DNA of 64,000 nucleotides from JAPXSY01 sp033812795 (GTDB taxonomy: Bacteria; Verrucomicrobiota; Kiritimatiellia; RFP12; UBA1067): assembly GCA_033812795.1 (NCBI GenBank), contig JAPXSY010000009.1:6139-70138 (forward strand). The letters run 5' to 3'. Below are positions 18,413 to 26,830 of this stretch, one piece after another. The notes under the pieces were generated by a model. That model did not search any database. It was given only the letters and a program-made list of their open reading frames with translations, and had not been told where the DNA came from. A program made the position numbers and the translations under genes. Numbering within the stretch: the stretch's first letter is position 1; each line of letters opens with the position of its first letter.

Positions 18413-18620
18413 TCTCAGCCTCCTTTTTCTGATGACTCACTTTTCCGATCAGCCTTGCGAAGCCGGGTGAACCCGGCTTTCCCGCTCTTCCATTGGAACA
18501 TACCCAATGTCACATTTCCTTTTTAATATACCCCTTTTCGCAAGCTTAGTGAATACCCCTAATCCAAAATAACATATCCGCCGTCACAAAACGTCTTGCA
18601 AAAGTCCGTTCTTCTCTGCT

Positions 18621-19469
18621 ATGTTCGATCCGCTCATGGAAAGTCTTCTCCCTAACTATGATGGTGTCAACATCGAGTGGGATCAGCGCAGTATCCACTC
18701 AGAACAGGTCACGTTCGGCCAGGTTCGTTACCAGCCCGGCGGATATTGCGGCCCACGCGTCCAACGTGATTTCGAACTGGCGCTGCTTTACTCGGGGTCC
18801 TGCTGCGTTCGGCTTGACGGGCAACCGCGGGAGTTGCGCGTCGGGCACGTCTATCTGTTCAAACCCCGGCGCCGCGAACACTTCCTGTTCGATCCCCAGA
18901 CCCCGACGCACCACTTCTGGTGTTCCGTGACGCCCGGTTACCTGCCCCCGGCGCTCCGCCATGCCCTTGAGGCGACGCCAGATGAGGGGCATCTCCCCTC
19001 GGAATGTTTCAACCGTCTGATTTCCGCCGCTTTCCTGTTGCGCACGGTCCAATCGCCGACCTCGCTGCAAGTTGTTGACACTTTGGCGCTCACGCTCTTT
19101 TGGGAGTTCCTGAATCTCGCAGACCACGATACCCTGATGATCCGTGAGGACGCCTGCGTGACCCGGGCGCTGCGTTACATGGAAGAGCATCTGGGAGAAT
19201 CCGATTGTTTTGTTGGCGCGCAGCGTGCGGCGCGCTGCTCGGAAAACGCGCTGATCTACAAGTTCCGCAGGGCACTCGGCACCACACCGGCACGCCACCT
19301 GTGGCGGCTCCGTACTGAAAAAGGCTTGGCGTTGCTGGCGGAGACCGGCCTGTCGGTGACAGAGATCGCCGACCAGTGCGGGTTCAAGAACCCGTTCCAC
19401 TTTTCGCGCTGCGTTCGGCGCATGCAGGGCCAGCCGCCGCGCGAAATCCGCCGTCGCGCCTGGTCCTGA
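18621..19469 (+). CDS. AraC-family transcriptional regulator
   Basis: 282 residues. The N-terminal half (VRYQPGGYCGPRVQRDFEL... VYLFKPRRREHFLF) looks like a cupin-type sensor domain. The C-terminal ~100 residues hold two helix-turn-helix units: CSENALIYKFRRALGTTPARHL, and LSVTEIADQCGFKNPFHFSR with the usual GF.....FSR ending. The gene is divergent from the Tat-exported isomerase/LamG/GH2 operon across ~210 bp and is the natural candidate for its sugar-responsive activator. ATG at 18621 is used; a second in-frame ATG at 18636 is possible because no clear Shine-Dalgarno precedes either. TTGCAA and TATGTT just before and at the start could be a promoter of the shorter form. Confidence 0.85.
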   Translation: MFDPLMESLLPNYDGVNIEWDQRSIHSEQVTFGQVRYQPGGYCGPRVQRDFELALLYSGSCCVRLDGQPRELRVGHVYLFKPRRREHFLFDPQTPTHHFWCSVTPGYLPPALRHALEATPDEGHLPSECFNRLISAAFLLRTVQSPTSLQVVDTLALTLFWEFLNLADHDTLMIREDACVTRALRYMEEHLGESDCFVGAQRAARCSENALIYKFRRALGTTPARHLWRLRTEKGLALLAETGLSVTEIADQCGFKNPFHFSRCVRRMQGQPPREIRRRAWS

Positions 19470-19794
19470 CCCCGGCCCGATGCAGGGTATCGAAATTGCG
19501 TGCCCTTTACGAAACTCCTTGCCTATAAATTGACAGGATTACAGGATTAACGTGATTTTTTTAATCCTGAAAATCCTGTCATCCCGTCATAAAAACGCAT
19601 CCCAAAGTTTTCTCGCGGCTCCGGCGCACGGCGGGCTTGCCTATAACTTACACCCAAAGTTATCCTCATTTGCATTCCCGTGCGAAGCGCGGGCGGCGGG
19701 CTAATCACCCGGGAACCGTCATACCCCGTTGACAGCGTCACGGGAAGATGGGACACTGCACACCACACGACCTCACAATTAGGAGACCGGAACC
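19470..19794. other. Intergenic region with one repeat hairpin
   Basis: 325 bp between the AraC gene and the DUF1080 gene. It holds the inverted repeat at 19531-19581 and two copies of GCTTGCCTATAA-like sequence (near 19519 and 19632). A TTGACA near 19730 might be a -35 for the DUF1080 gene, although the expected -10 (GACACT) is poor. No coding potential is seen. Confidence 0.5.
19531..19581. repeat. Inverted repeat TGACAGGATT...AATCCTGTCA hairpin
   Basis: The left arm 19531-19550 (TGACAGGATTACAGGATTAA) and the reverse complement of the right arm 19561-19581 differ by about one inserted/changed base; the loop is ten bases. Each arm is itself a doublet of AGGATT. It has the same design as the other inverted short-repeat elements of this window but carries no gene. 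It could also act as a terminator for the AraC transcript. Confidence 0.75.
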
Positions 19795-20460
19795 ATGCAA
19801 AAGTTATTTCTGCTCGCCCTCGCCTTAACCTGTGCCGTCACCGTCCGCAGCGAAATGCTTGTCAAATCGGAGCCCATTCGGCCCGACCGGAAAATCACGC
19901 TGTTCAACGGCCGCGATCTCTCCGGATGGACCAAGGTCATCACCGCTGAACCGGGCGCCTGCCCGGACGCCACGTGGTCCGTGGCGGACGGCGTGATCCG
20001 TTGCACAGGGAAGCCGTTCGGCTACCTGATGACGCAGCAGAGTTATGCCGACTACCGGCTGCATGTTGAATACCGCTGGTACGGGACTTCGGACCAGATG
20101 AACAGCGGCATCTTCATCCATAAAACCGGCCCGGACACCTTCTTCCTGCCTAAGGCCATTGAGACGCAACTTAAAAAAGACAACGCGGGGGACTTCGTGC
20201 TGCTCTCGCAAGCCACCTTGAATAACCTGACCAACCCCAAGAACCTGCGCGTCGAAAAAATCGCCCCATGCTCCGAGAAACCGGTCGGTGAATGGAACCG
20301 CGTTGAAATCACGGTCCGGGGCAATACCCTCTCTTCATACATCAACGGCGTCTTGCAGAACAGCGGCAACGCGATATATACCGACGCCGGCCAGATCTGC
20401 CTCCAGAGTGAGGGCGGCCCCATCGAGTTCCGCAACATCACGATCGAGCCGATCCCCTGA
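19795..20460 (+). CDS. Secreted DUF1080 protein (3-keto-disaccharide hydrolase family)
   Basis: 221 residues with a signal peptide (MQKLFLLALALTCAVTVRSE). LFNGRDLSGW at residues 36-45 is the hallmark opening of DUF1080, and the jelly-roll continues with WSVADGVIRCTG, YRWYGTSDQMNSGIFIH and the terminal IEFRNITIEPI. Some family members hydrolyse 3-keto-glucosides made by GMC/Gfo-Idh oxidoreductases; others are simply carbohydrate-binding. No oxidoreductase partner is nearby. It is preceded by AGGAG and appears monocistronic. Confidence 0.9.
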   Translation: MQKLFLLALALTCAVTVRSEMLVKSEPIRPDRKITLFNGRDLSGWTKVITAEPGACPDATWSVADGVIRCTGKPFGYLMTQQSYADYRLHVEYRWYGTSDQMNSGIFIHKTGPDTFFLPKAIETQLKKDNAGDFVLLSQATLNNLTNPKNLRVEKIAPCSEKPVGEWNRVEITVRGNTLSSYINGVLQNSGNAIYTDAGQICLQSEGGPIEFRNITIEPIP

Positions 20461-20487
20461 TCCGGCACCCCTCCCGATATTGTGGCT

Positions 20488-20517
20488 GGGCGGGACGAGC
20501 GTCTGCCCGTCCCGTCC
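20488..20517 (+). terminator. Strong GC hairpin after the DUF1080 gene
   Basis: GGGCGGGACG (20488-20497) pairs with CGTCCCGTCC (20508-20517) over ten positions with one G-T pair and a ten-base loop, 27 bp after the stop codon. There is no T-tract, so intrinsic termination is uncertain; it may act as a 3' end stabiliser. Confidence 0.4.
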
Positions 20518-20795
20518 GACGATTGTCCCGGTCTGAGGCATCGTTATCGGGATCAGCGCCCGTCCTCCTCCTCGTTCTCGTACTCGGTTTCGTGTATGTG
20601 TGCCGGTCGCGGCGTCCGGGAGAGGCAAATGTCTGTTTGACGGTGAGGGCGGTTCTGCGAGCCGAACAAAGTACGGACGGTCAGGGGGTCAGGAATGCGT
20701 TCGCACAAACGTTTCTTGTGACGCAAGGGGGGGGTGTGTTATGGTTTTACACAGTTAATGGAAAAGGGGGGCTTTTAGCATAGGGGGAAATTATC
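20518..20795. other. Non-coding leader region before the beta-helix gene
   Basis: No convincing gene. Close to the end are a run of nine G (near 20726) and TTGTGA followed 18 bp later by TATGGT (about 20715-20744), a weak candidate promoter for the gene at 20796. The last bases before that gene (AGGGGG) can serve as Shine-Dalgarno. Confidence 0.35.
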
Positions 20796-22790
20796 ATGCG
20801 GACCGTTCTTATCGTTTCGGTAGCACTCGGCGTCATCGGGGCATTCGCTGACGATCAATGGACGCTCAACTCCGACACGCCGACATGGTGGTTCGAGCCG
20901 GCCGCGTGGTCGAACGGCACCTACCCGCAAAGCGGGGAGTCCGTGATAATCGGCGCATCGTCGGACAACGCGAAAGCGAATGTCTATCTCCAATCCGGTG
21001 ACGTGGTTTCCGGCATAGCCGACCTGACTTTCGGCAAGAACACCGGAGCGCAGACCCACCTCACGATTCCGACCGGCGCCTCGCTGACCTTCACGAACAC
21101 GATGAGACTCATGGGGCAGTCTGTCCAGAAAGCGACGGGGCTGGTTGAAATTACCGGCGGCACGCTCAAGGGCAAAGCGTTCAACTGGGGCGGACACACA
21201 TCGTCGAAGGGTACCGTCCGAATCACAAACAACGGCCGCGCGGAGTTCACCTCCTGCACGTCGGGATGGCTCGGTCCGTCGGACTTCGAAATCGACACCG
21301 GTCACCTGTGTGTCGGATCCGGCAATTTCCTTTTCGGCAATCGTACCGATGCGTATGCCCGGTTGTTTGGCAGGAACGCGACCATTGAAACCACGGCGGG
21401 GATATTCTCTATCGGCGCCAACGTATCGGGGGCTCTTGGAGCGTGGTTTCTGGAAGATTCTGCTGTCACCGTCTCGGGGAGTGGCGGCATCGTGCTCGGG
21501 CGCGCTTCGCAATCCTGCCTCCGCATCACCAACACCGTAGTCCGCTTTACACATGCGTCCGCGCCCTTCACCCTCGGACAGGACACCAACAATACGGTGA
21601 CCGCGGGCGTGTGGTCCGACTTCGAGATGGTCGGCGAGAATGCGATGGTCTCGAATTCGTACCGGCTGAAACTGTTCAACAACGCGCGGTACATTCAGCG
21701 CGGGGGGCAGACGATCCTCCGGGCAAACAACACCGGCGATCAGATCGAGATAAACGGCGTCCCCGGCACGGAACAACTTGTCGAGGTGCACGGCGGCACG
21801 TTTTCGCTCACCAACGCGAATCCGAACGGCGACGCGCGCATCATCTTGGGCGGCAGCGCTCGGGCGATGTTCCGCCAGACGGACGGCACGGTGACCGCAC
21901 CGGGAATCCTTTTCAAGCCCTGCGGCCCGGACAACGCGCGGTACGAGATGACCGGCGGCACGCTCGAACTCGACGACTCCAAGGGGGGCAATGGCGGCAT
22001 CCGCACCTCGGACAAATCCACGCGCGCAGGCACGTTCTCGATCATCGGCGGTTCGCCGAACATCCGGATGACGCGCATCGGCACGTACAACTCGACCGAC
22101 TACCAGCCGATGATCGAATACGTCATTTGCACCAACTTCGTCGCGCCGATCTGTTTCTCGCGTCCGTCGCAATCTTATTACAGTTGGGTGAGCGGCATCT
22201 ACACGATCGTGCCGCAGGGCGGCATGCAACTCATCCATACCAATACGGTGATGCTGTTGGACGGACGCGACGGCGAGTTCGGCATCTTGCCGCAAAACCC
22301 CGGTTCCGGCGGCACGTTCCTGCCGAACCCCGCGTTATGGGAGTCCGGCACGACAGACCTCTACGGCGGCAGCAAGGCCGATCGGCTCGGTTCGCGCCTT
22401 CTCGCTTCGGCGGCGTTCGAATCGGGCGCCGCGCCCGCCACACCGGTCTCGTGCGGGTTTTTAAAACTGCCGAAGACGTCTCAAAAAGGCTACACGGTCT
22501 GGCTGAACCTGCTGCCGCAGAACGAAGTCACGATCGCGGAACTGGTTGCTGATTTGACTGCGGCCGGATATCCCGCCCAAGCGGATGCGTCCCGCGAAGG
22601 GTACAACGTCCGGGCGGCGATTCCGGAAAACCTTGTCGCGCACGGTTCCGACGACGAATACCTTGTCTTCGACTTCGCCCGCCATATGACGCCGGAAGAC
22701 GTCCGGAACGGCACGCCAACTGTCCGCGCGCTCGTCGGACGCGTTTTGGCCGAAAAGCGGACTGGGGGATTCGCCATCCTTATAAATTGA
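20796..22790 (+). CDS. Secreted beta-helix repeat protein, second copy type
   Basis: 664 residues with a signal peptide (MRTVLIVSVALGVIGAFA). The body resembles the protein at 2305: Trp-rich opening (DDQWTLNSDTPTWWFEPAAW), then repeated Gly/Asn/Thr-rich turns such as VEITGGTLKG, VRITNNGRAEF, VEVHGGTFSLTN and YEMTGGTLEL, consistent with a parallel beta-helix. The C-terminal ~170 residues are less repetitive and end in TGGFAILIN. No enzymatic motif or membrane barrel is visible. It lies 10 bp upstream of a large esterase-hydrolase gene, so the pair is probably co-expressed. Confidence 0.7.
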   Translation: MRTVLIVSVALGVIGAFADDQWTLNSDTPTWWFEPAAWSNGTYPQSGESVIIGASSDNAKANVYLQSGDVVSGIADLTFGKNTGAQTHLTIPTGASLTFTNTMRLMGQSVQKATGLVEITGGTLKGKAFNWGGHTSSKGTVRITNNGRAEFTSCTSGWLGPSDFEIDTGHLCVGSGNFLFGNRTDAYARLFGRNATIETTAGIFSIGANVSGALGAWFLEDSAVTVSGSGGIVLGRASQSCLRITNTVVRFTHASAPFTLGQDTNNTVTAGVWSDFEMVGENAMVSNSYRLKLFNNARYIQRGGQTILRANNTGDQIEINGVPGTEQLVEVHGGTFSLTNANPNGDARIILGGSARAMFRQTDGTVTAPGILFKPCGPDNARYEMTGGTLELDDSKGGNGGIRTSDKSTRAGTFSIIGGSPNIRMTRIGTYNSTDYQPMIEYVICTNFVAPICFSRPSQSYYSWVSGIYTIVPQGGMQLIHTNTVMLLDGRDGEFGILPQNPGSGGTFLPNPALWESGTTDLYGGSKADRLGSRLLASAAFESGAAPATPVSCGFLKLPKTSQKGYTVWLNLLPQNEVTIAELVADLTAAGYPAQADASREGYNVRAAIPENLVAHGSDDEYLVFDFARHMTPEDVRNGTPTVRALVGRVLAEKRTGGFAILIN

Positions 22791-22800
22791 GGAAGCAAAC

Positions 22801-25800
22801 ATGACACCCTCCCGTAAAAGCATCGTGTTGCTGTCCGCTGCCCTTGCCGTATGGGCAGCATTCGCGCAATCGGTTATCGAGATCGAAATGCCTTGGCCAA
22901 AGGAGGGGACGGGCTTCCCGTGCGGACACCCCGTCGACGTATCGATACGCCACACCCTTGACGGCAAGGCGACCGCCGCCAAAGGCGTCAAGATCGCCTT
23001 TGACAACTTCGGGCCGAAAACCGTGCGTGCGGAAGAAACCTGTGATCTTCCCGAACAAGGTCTTCGCGTCAAGGGTCTCACGCTGAACGAGCCCGGCTTT
23101 CTGCGATGCCGGGTCACGGTCGGCGGTAAAAATTATGTGCAGTCCGTGCCGTTCGAGCCGGAACGGATCGTGAAGGGATCGCCAACGCCGCCGGATTTCA
23201 TGACGTACTGGCAACGTGAGATCGCCAAACTGGACGCGGAGTCGTCAGACGAGCCGGAGTTGAAACCGTGGCGCGGTCCGGACACCAATCAATGGGACGC
23301 CTGGCGGGTCAGCTTCGCGACGGCAGGCGGGAAGCGCGTCTACGGACTGTTGTCCGTGCCGAAAAACCTTTCGGAAGGCCCGTTCCCCGTGCATGTGAGC
23401 GTTCCCGGCGCGGGCCAGCCCTCAAAGACGTATTCGGCGAGCTGGATATACAGCCAGACGCCGGAGCGGAATACGGTGCGCCTCACGATGTTTGCGCATT
23501 GCGCACCGATCGACGACGCCAAGGAACGCGAAGCGTATTTCACGCGCATCCGGGCCGAGCACGCCGAAAAGTATGGGGTCGGATATTATCCGCAGGCCGG
23601 CATCTCCGAATCGCGCGAAGCGTATCATTTCCATCCGATCATTCTCGGCGCCAACCGCGCCGTGAACTGGCTGGCGCGGCAGTCCTATTGCGACACGAAT
23701 CGCTTCACCTACTCCGGAAGTTCGCAGGGGGGGGGCTTCGGCATCATCCTCGCAGGCCTCAACCGCCATTTCACACGCGTCTTTGCTGATGTTCCGGCGA
23801 TGGCGGATACGATGGGGGCACGCGCGGGACGACAAAGCGGCTGGCCGCAACCCGTCGAAACGCAGCGCCCCGAGAACCGTTCCGCCGCAGAGAGGTTCGC
23901 CCCGTACTTCGACGGGGCCAATTTCGCGCGCTACGTCACCTGCCCGATCCGCGTCACCTGCGGTTGCAAAGACACGAGCTGCGCGCCACCGGCCGTTTAC
24001 GCCGCCTATAACGAGATTCCATCTCAGGACAAACAGATCTTCGTCATGCCCCATAACGGGCATGAGAGCAATGGCAAGATCAAGAATCAGGCGCATGCCT
24101 GGCGACAAGGCACAGGGGAACGTGGACTGGCGCCGTTCGACACGCTCACATGCGAGGTGACCGGCGTCGCGTTCGGATCCGGCGCCAACACGGATCCGAC
24201 GTTCAAAGTGCCAAAGCTCGTGGCAGCGATCCGGCGGACGGATGGTGTCATCGAGGACGTTCCGCTGCGGGCCGTCAATTGGATGGGAGCGTATCTGGTG
24301 GACCGGCGGTTCTCGAAGTCGGAACGCGAGCGTTTTGGAACAAAGGCCGAACTGGTGGGTGTGCGGCTCGAAGGCGGCGCGCCGGAAACGAACGCCAAGA
24401 TCAAGATTGAAAACGCCACGATGTTCAAGGAGGTGCTGAATCCGTTGTCGATTCAGGTGACGCCGCGTGACGCGCTGCCGTTCCCGAACCGTGCGGACAC
24501 CATTGTTCCCGACACGCCCGAACCGGCGGCGGGCGATCTGCTCGCGGAATGGAACGCCTCGCTGCCGCCGGGCTGCGCGGTGTCGAAACGGCGCGTCGGG
24601 AAATCACTCGTGATCGACATCACGGCTCCAGCGGGCAAAGTCACGGAAATCCCGCTGGGCGTTGCACGCGAAGCGAAAAAGGTGAAAAGCTTCGCCATCC
24701 CCTATCTGACCTGGGGCGAGCGAAACGGACGCGTGCACGCAGACCTGCTCGAAGGCGGCTGGTTCCGGCTGGCGGAGTTCGACTGGTACGCCTCGAACGC
24801 GAGCGACGTGTACGCGCGGGAGACGGAAGGCGGCCGCGAACTCGTGGCGCGTTACAAACCGAAGACGGACGGGACGTTCAACCCCGTGCGTGAGCGGATC
24901 GTGATCACGCTTTCGAACGTTTTCGAAGAGATCCTGCCGGAGATCCCCAATCCGGCGTCCCCTTGGAAACACGTCACCGGGATGCACGTGTGGCGTTCAC
25001 ACCCATCGTACGACCGTGCGGAAGATCTGGCGCTCTGGCGGCAGGTAAAGGCCGCCGGAATCAAGCACGTCGCCGTGACGGACCATGAGACGATGTGGCG
25101 GGACGGCGGCGAACCGTTCACCTTCTGCACCGACGCGGCAAAGGGGAAGGGCGGCGACGAGGCACAGAAGGCCTACACGCGCGCGATGATCGATGAACTC
25201 GGCTTCCTTTATGGTCCGTACAACAACTTCACGGACCTCGCGACGCAGAGCGAATTCTTCAATCGCGACACGGTGGGACGATGGTCGGACGGATCGTTCC
25301 ACAACGCCTGGATGCGGTGCTACGGTCCGAAACCCGTGCTCGCACCGCTCGCCTGCGACCGGTTCGCTGGCGCGATCCAGCGTAAGTTCGGTTTCAACAC
25401 AGCGTACTGCGACGTGCACACTTCGATGTTGCCGTGGCAGCGCACGGACTACGACCACCGTGTTCCCGGCGCGGCAACCTACGCGCAGACCTATTATTCG
25501 TGGGGCGAGACGCTCTTGAAACAGAAGAAGATCTGGAACGGTCCCGTCTATTCCGAAGGGGCGCACCACTTCATGTGGGCCGGTCTTGCGGATGGCTCCT
25601 ACGCGCAGGACCGGAGCTACGATTTCCGTAATGAACCATGGATCGTCGAGTTCGAACTGCTCCGCACACAGCGTCTTTGCACCGACTTCGGCATGGGAAC
25701 GCTCTCGATGTTTTCGCCTGCGCGAACTCTTCACGAACGGCTGTATTATCTGCCGTACCAGCCCCAAGGTCGTGACGAACTCGTGAACCGTTTCCTCGCC

Positions 25801-26334
25801 GCGACAATCGCGTTCGGCCATTCCGGTTACCTGATCCTCGACAAATGCTGGGAGCCGGATAAGCCGTTCGGGCGCGCATACGGGGTAAAAAGCAAACCGG
25901 TCTGGCAGGAAAAGGGCCTTCCCGCCGAGACGCTCCGCAGTTACTTCATGATTCAGGCGCTCGCGGCCCGGTACACGCAATCGCACGCCGTCGAGATCCG
26001 GTACGTGGACGCCGAGGGGCGGTTACATGCCGCCTCCGAGGCGATCCGGAATGGAACCGTGGCCCGCAATCAGATCGTCACACGTTATGCGGACGGCACG
26101 GTCACCGCAGTGAACGGCAGCGACACTTTGCCGATGAAGACGTCCGCGCACGGACGCAAGATCGAGCTTGCGCCCAACGGTTTCGCGGGATGGTCCAGCG
26201 GCGTCACCGTGCTCTCCACCGATACCGACGGACGCCGCGTCCATTACGCCGAAGGTCCCGACTATGTCTATCGCGAGATCGAAGGCCGAAAGCCGTGCGT
26301 CTCGCTCACGTCGCGGCATGAAACAAAGCCGTGA
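22801..26334 (+). CDS. Secreted acetyl-xylan-esterase-like domain fused to a large hydrolase-like domain
   Basis: 1177 residues with a signal peptide (MTPSRKSIVLLSAALAVWAAFAQ). Residues ~120-430 match the AXE1 alpha/beta-hydrolase family: YSGSSQGGG gives the nucleophilic Ser near residue 306, CKDTSCAP the Asp near 389 and NGHE the His near 420, a complete triad. A linker/beta-sandwich follows (~430-710). The C-terminal ~460 residues form a second domain containing HVAVTDHETMW, FNTAYCDVHTSMLPW and WNGPVYSEGAHHFMWAG; repeated acidic and Trp residues suggest a glycoside-hydrolase barrel, but I cannot assign a family. The fusion would deacetylate and cleave the same substrate. The gene is co-oriented with the beta-helix gene. 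Confidence 0.75.
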   Translation: MTPSRKSIVLLSAALAVWAAFAQSVIEIEMPWPKEGTGFPCGHPVDVSIRHTLDGKATAAKGVKIAFDNFGPKTVRAEETCDLPEQGLRVKGLTLNEPGFLRCRVTVGGKNYVQSVPFEPERIVKGSPTPPDFMTYWQREIAKLDAESSDEPELKPWRGPDTNQWDAWRVSFATAGGKRVYGLLSVPKNLSEGPFPVHVSVPGAGQPSKTYSASWIYSQTPERNTVRLTMFAHCAPIDDAKEREAYFTRIRAEHAEKYGVGYYPQAGISESREAYHFHPIILGANRAVNWLARQSYCDTNRFTYSGSSQGGGFGIILAGLNRHFTRVFADVPAMADTMGARAGRQSGWPQPVETQRPENRSAAERFAPYFDGANFARYVTCPIRVTCGCKDTSCAPPAVYAAYNEIPSQDKQIFVMPHNGHESNGKIKNQAHAWRQGTGERGLAPFDTLTCEVTGVAFGSGANTDPTFKVPKLVAAIRRTDGVIEDVPLRAVNWMGAYLVDRRFSKSERERFGTKAELVGVRLEGGAPETNAKIKIENATMFKEVLNPLSIQVTPRDALPFPNRADTIVPDTPEPAAGDLLAEWNASLPPGCAVSKRRVGKSLVIDITAPAGKVTEIPLGVAREAKKVKSFAIPYLTWGERNGRVHADLLEGGWFRLAEFDWYASNASDVYARETEGGRELVARYKPKTDGTFNPVRERIVITLSNVFEEILPEIPNPASPWKHVTGMHVWRSHPSYDRAEDLALWRQVKAAGIKHVAVTDHETMWRDGGEPFTFCTDAAKGKGGDEAQKAYTRAMIDELGFLYGPYNNFTDLATQSEFFNRDTVGRWSDGSFHNAWMRCYGPKPVLAPLACDRFAGAIQRKFGFNTAYCDVHTSMLPWQRTDYDHRVPGAATYAQTYYSWGETLLKQKKIWNGPVYSEGAHHFMWAGLADGSYAQDRSYDFRNEPWIVEFELLRTQRLCTDFGMGTLSMFSPARTLHERLYYLPYQPQGRDELVNRFLAATIAFGHSGYLILDKCWEPDKPFGRAYGVKSKPVWQEKGLPAETLRSYFMIQALAARYTQSHAVEIRYVDAEGRLHAASEAIRNGTVARNQIVTRYADGTVTAVNGSDTLPMKTSAHGRKIELAPNGFAGWSSGVTVLSTDTDGRRVHYAEGPDYVYREIEGRKPCVSLTSRHETKP

Positions 26335-26350
26335 CTTTCCGTGTGTTCTT

Positions 26351-26822
26351 GTGTCCCGTGGTGGAAGAATCGATCCCGATAGCGATCCCGACCCCGACCC
26401 CGATTTGGATGAAACCCTGAAACCAGAAACCCTGAAACCCTGAAACCCTGAAACCCAAGAAAGTGTCCCGTGGTGGAAGAATCGATCCCGATAGCGATCC
26501 CGACCCCGACCCCGATTTGGATGAAACCCTGAAACCCTGAAACCCTGAAACCAGAAACCCTGAAACCAGAAACCCAAGAAAGTGTCCCGTGGTGGAAGAA
26601 TCGATCCCGATAGCGATCCCGATAGCGATCCCGACCCCGACCCCGATTTGGATGAAACCCTGAAACCAGAAACCCTGAAACCCTGAAACCTGAAACCCTG
26701 AAACCCAAGAAAGTGTCCCGTGGTGGAATAATCGATCCCGATAGCGATCCCGACCCCGACCCCGATTTGGATGAAACCCTGAAACCAGAAACCCTGAAAC
26801 CAGAAACCTGAAACCCAGAAGC
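26351..26822. repeat. Minisatellite of four 110-130 bp units with internal 7-mer runs
   Basis: The 496 bp between two convergent genes (26335-26830) contain no gene. Four units begin with GTGTCCCGTGGTGGAA at 26351, 26463, 26582 and 26713. Each continues through a CGATCCCGATAGCGATCCCG block and GATTTGGATG, then a variable number of CCTGAAA/CCAGAAA heptamers. Unit length varies through heptamer number and one duplicated GATAGCGATCCC block in the third. The array sits between two gene ends, so it might help termination on both strands. Confidence 0.9.
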
Positions 26823-26830
26823 AATGCACG

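Noticed and set aside
18413..18620. Riboswitch or strong operator in the AraC divergent region
   Set aside because: No conserved aptamer-like structure and no clear direct-repeat AraC site pair could be recognised by eye.
26351..26822. CRISPR or phage attachment cluster
   Set aside because: The stretches between the unit heads are themselves repeats rather than unique spacers, and there are no integrase or cas genes.
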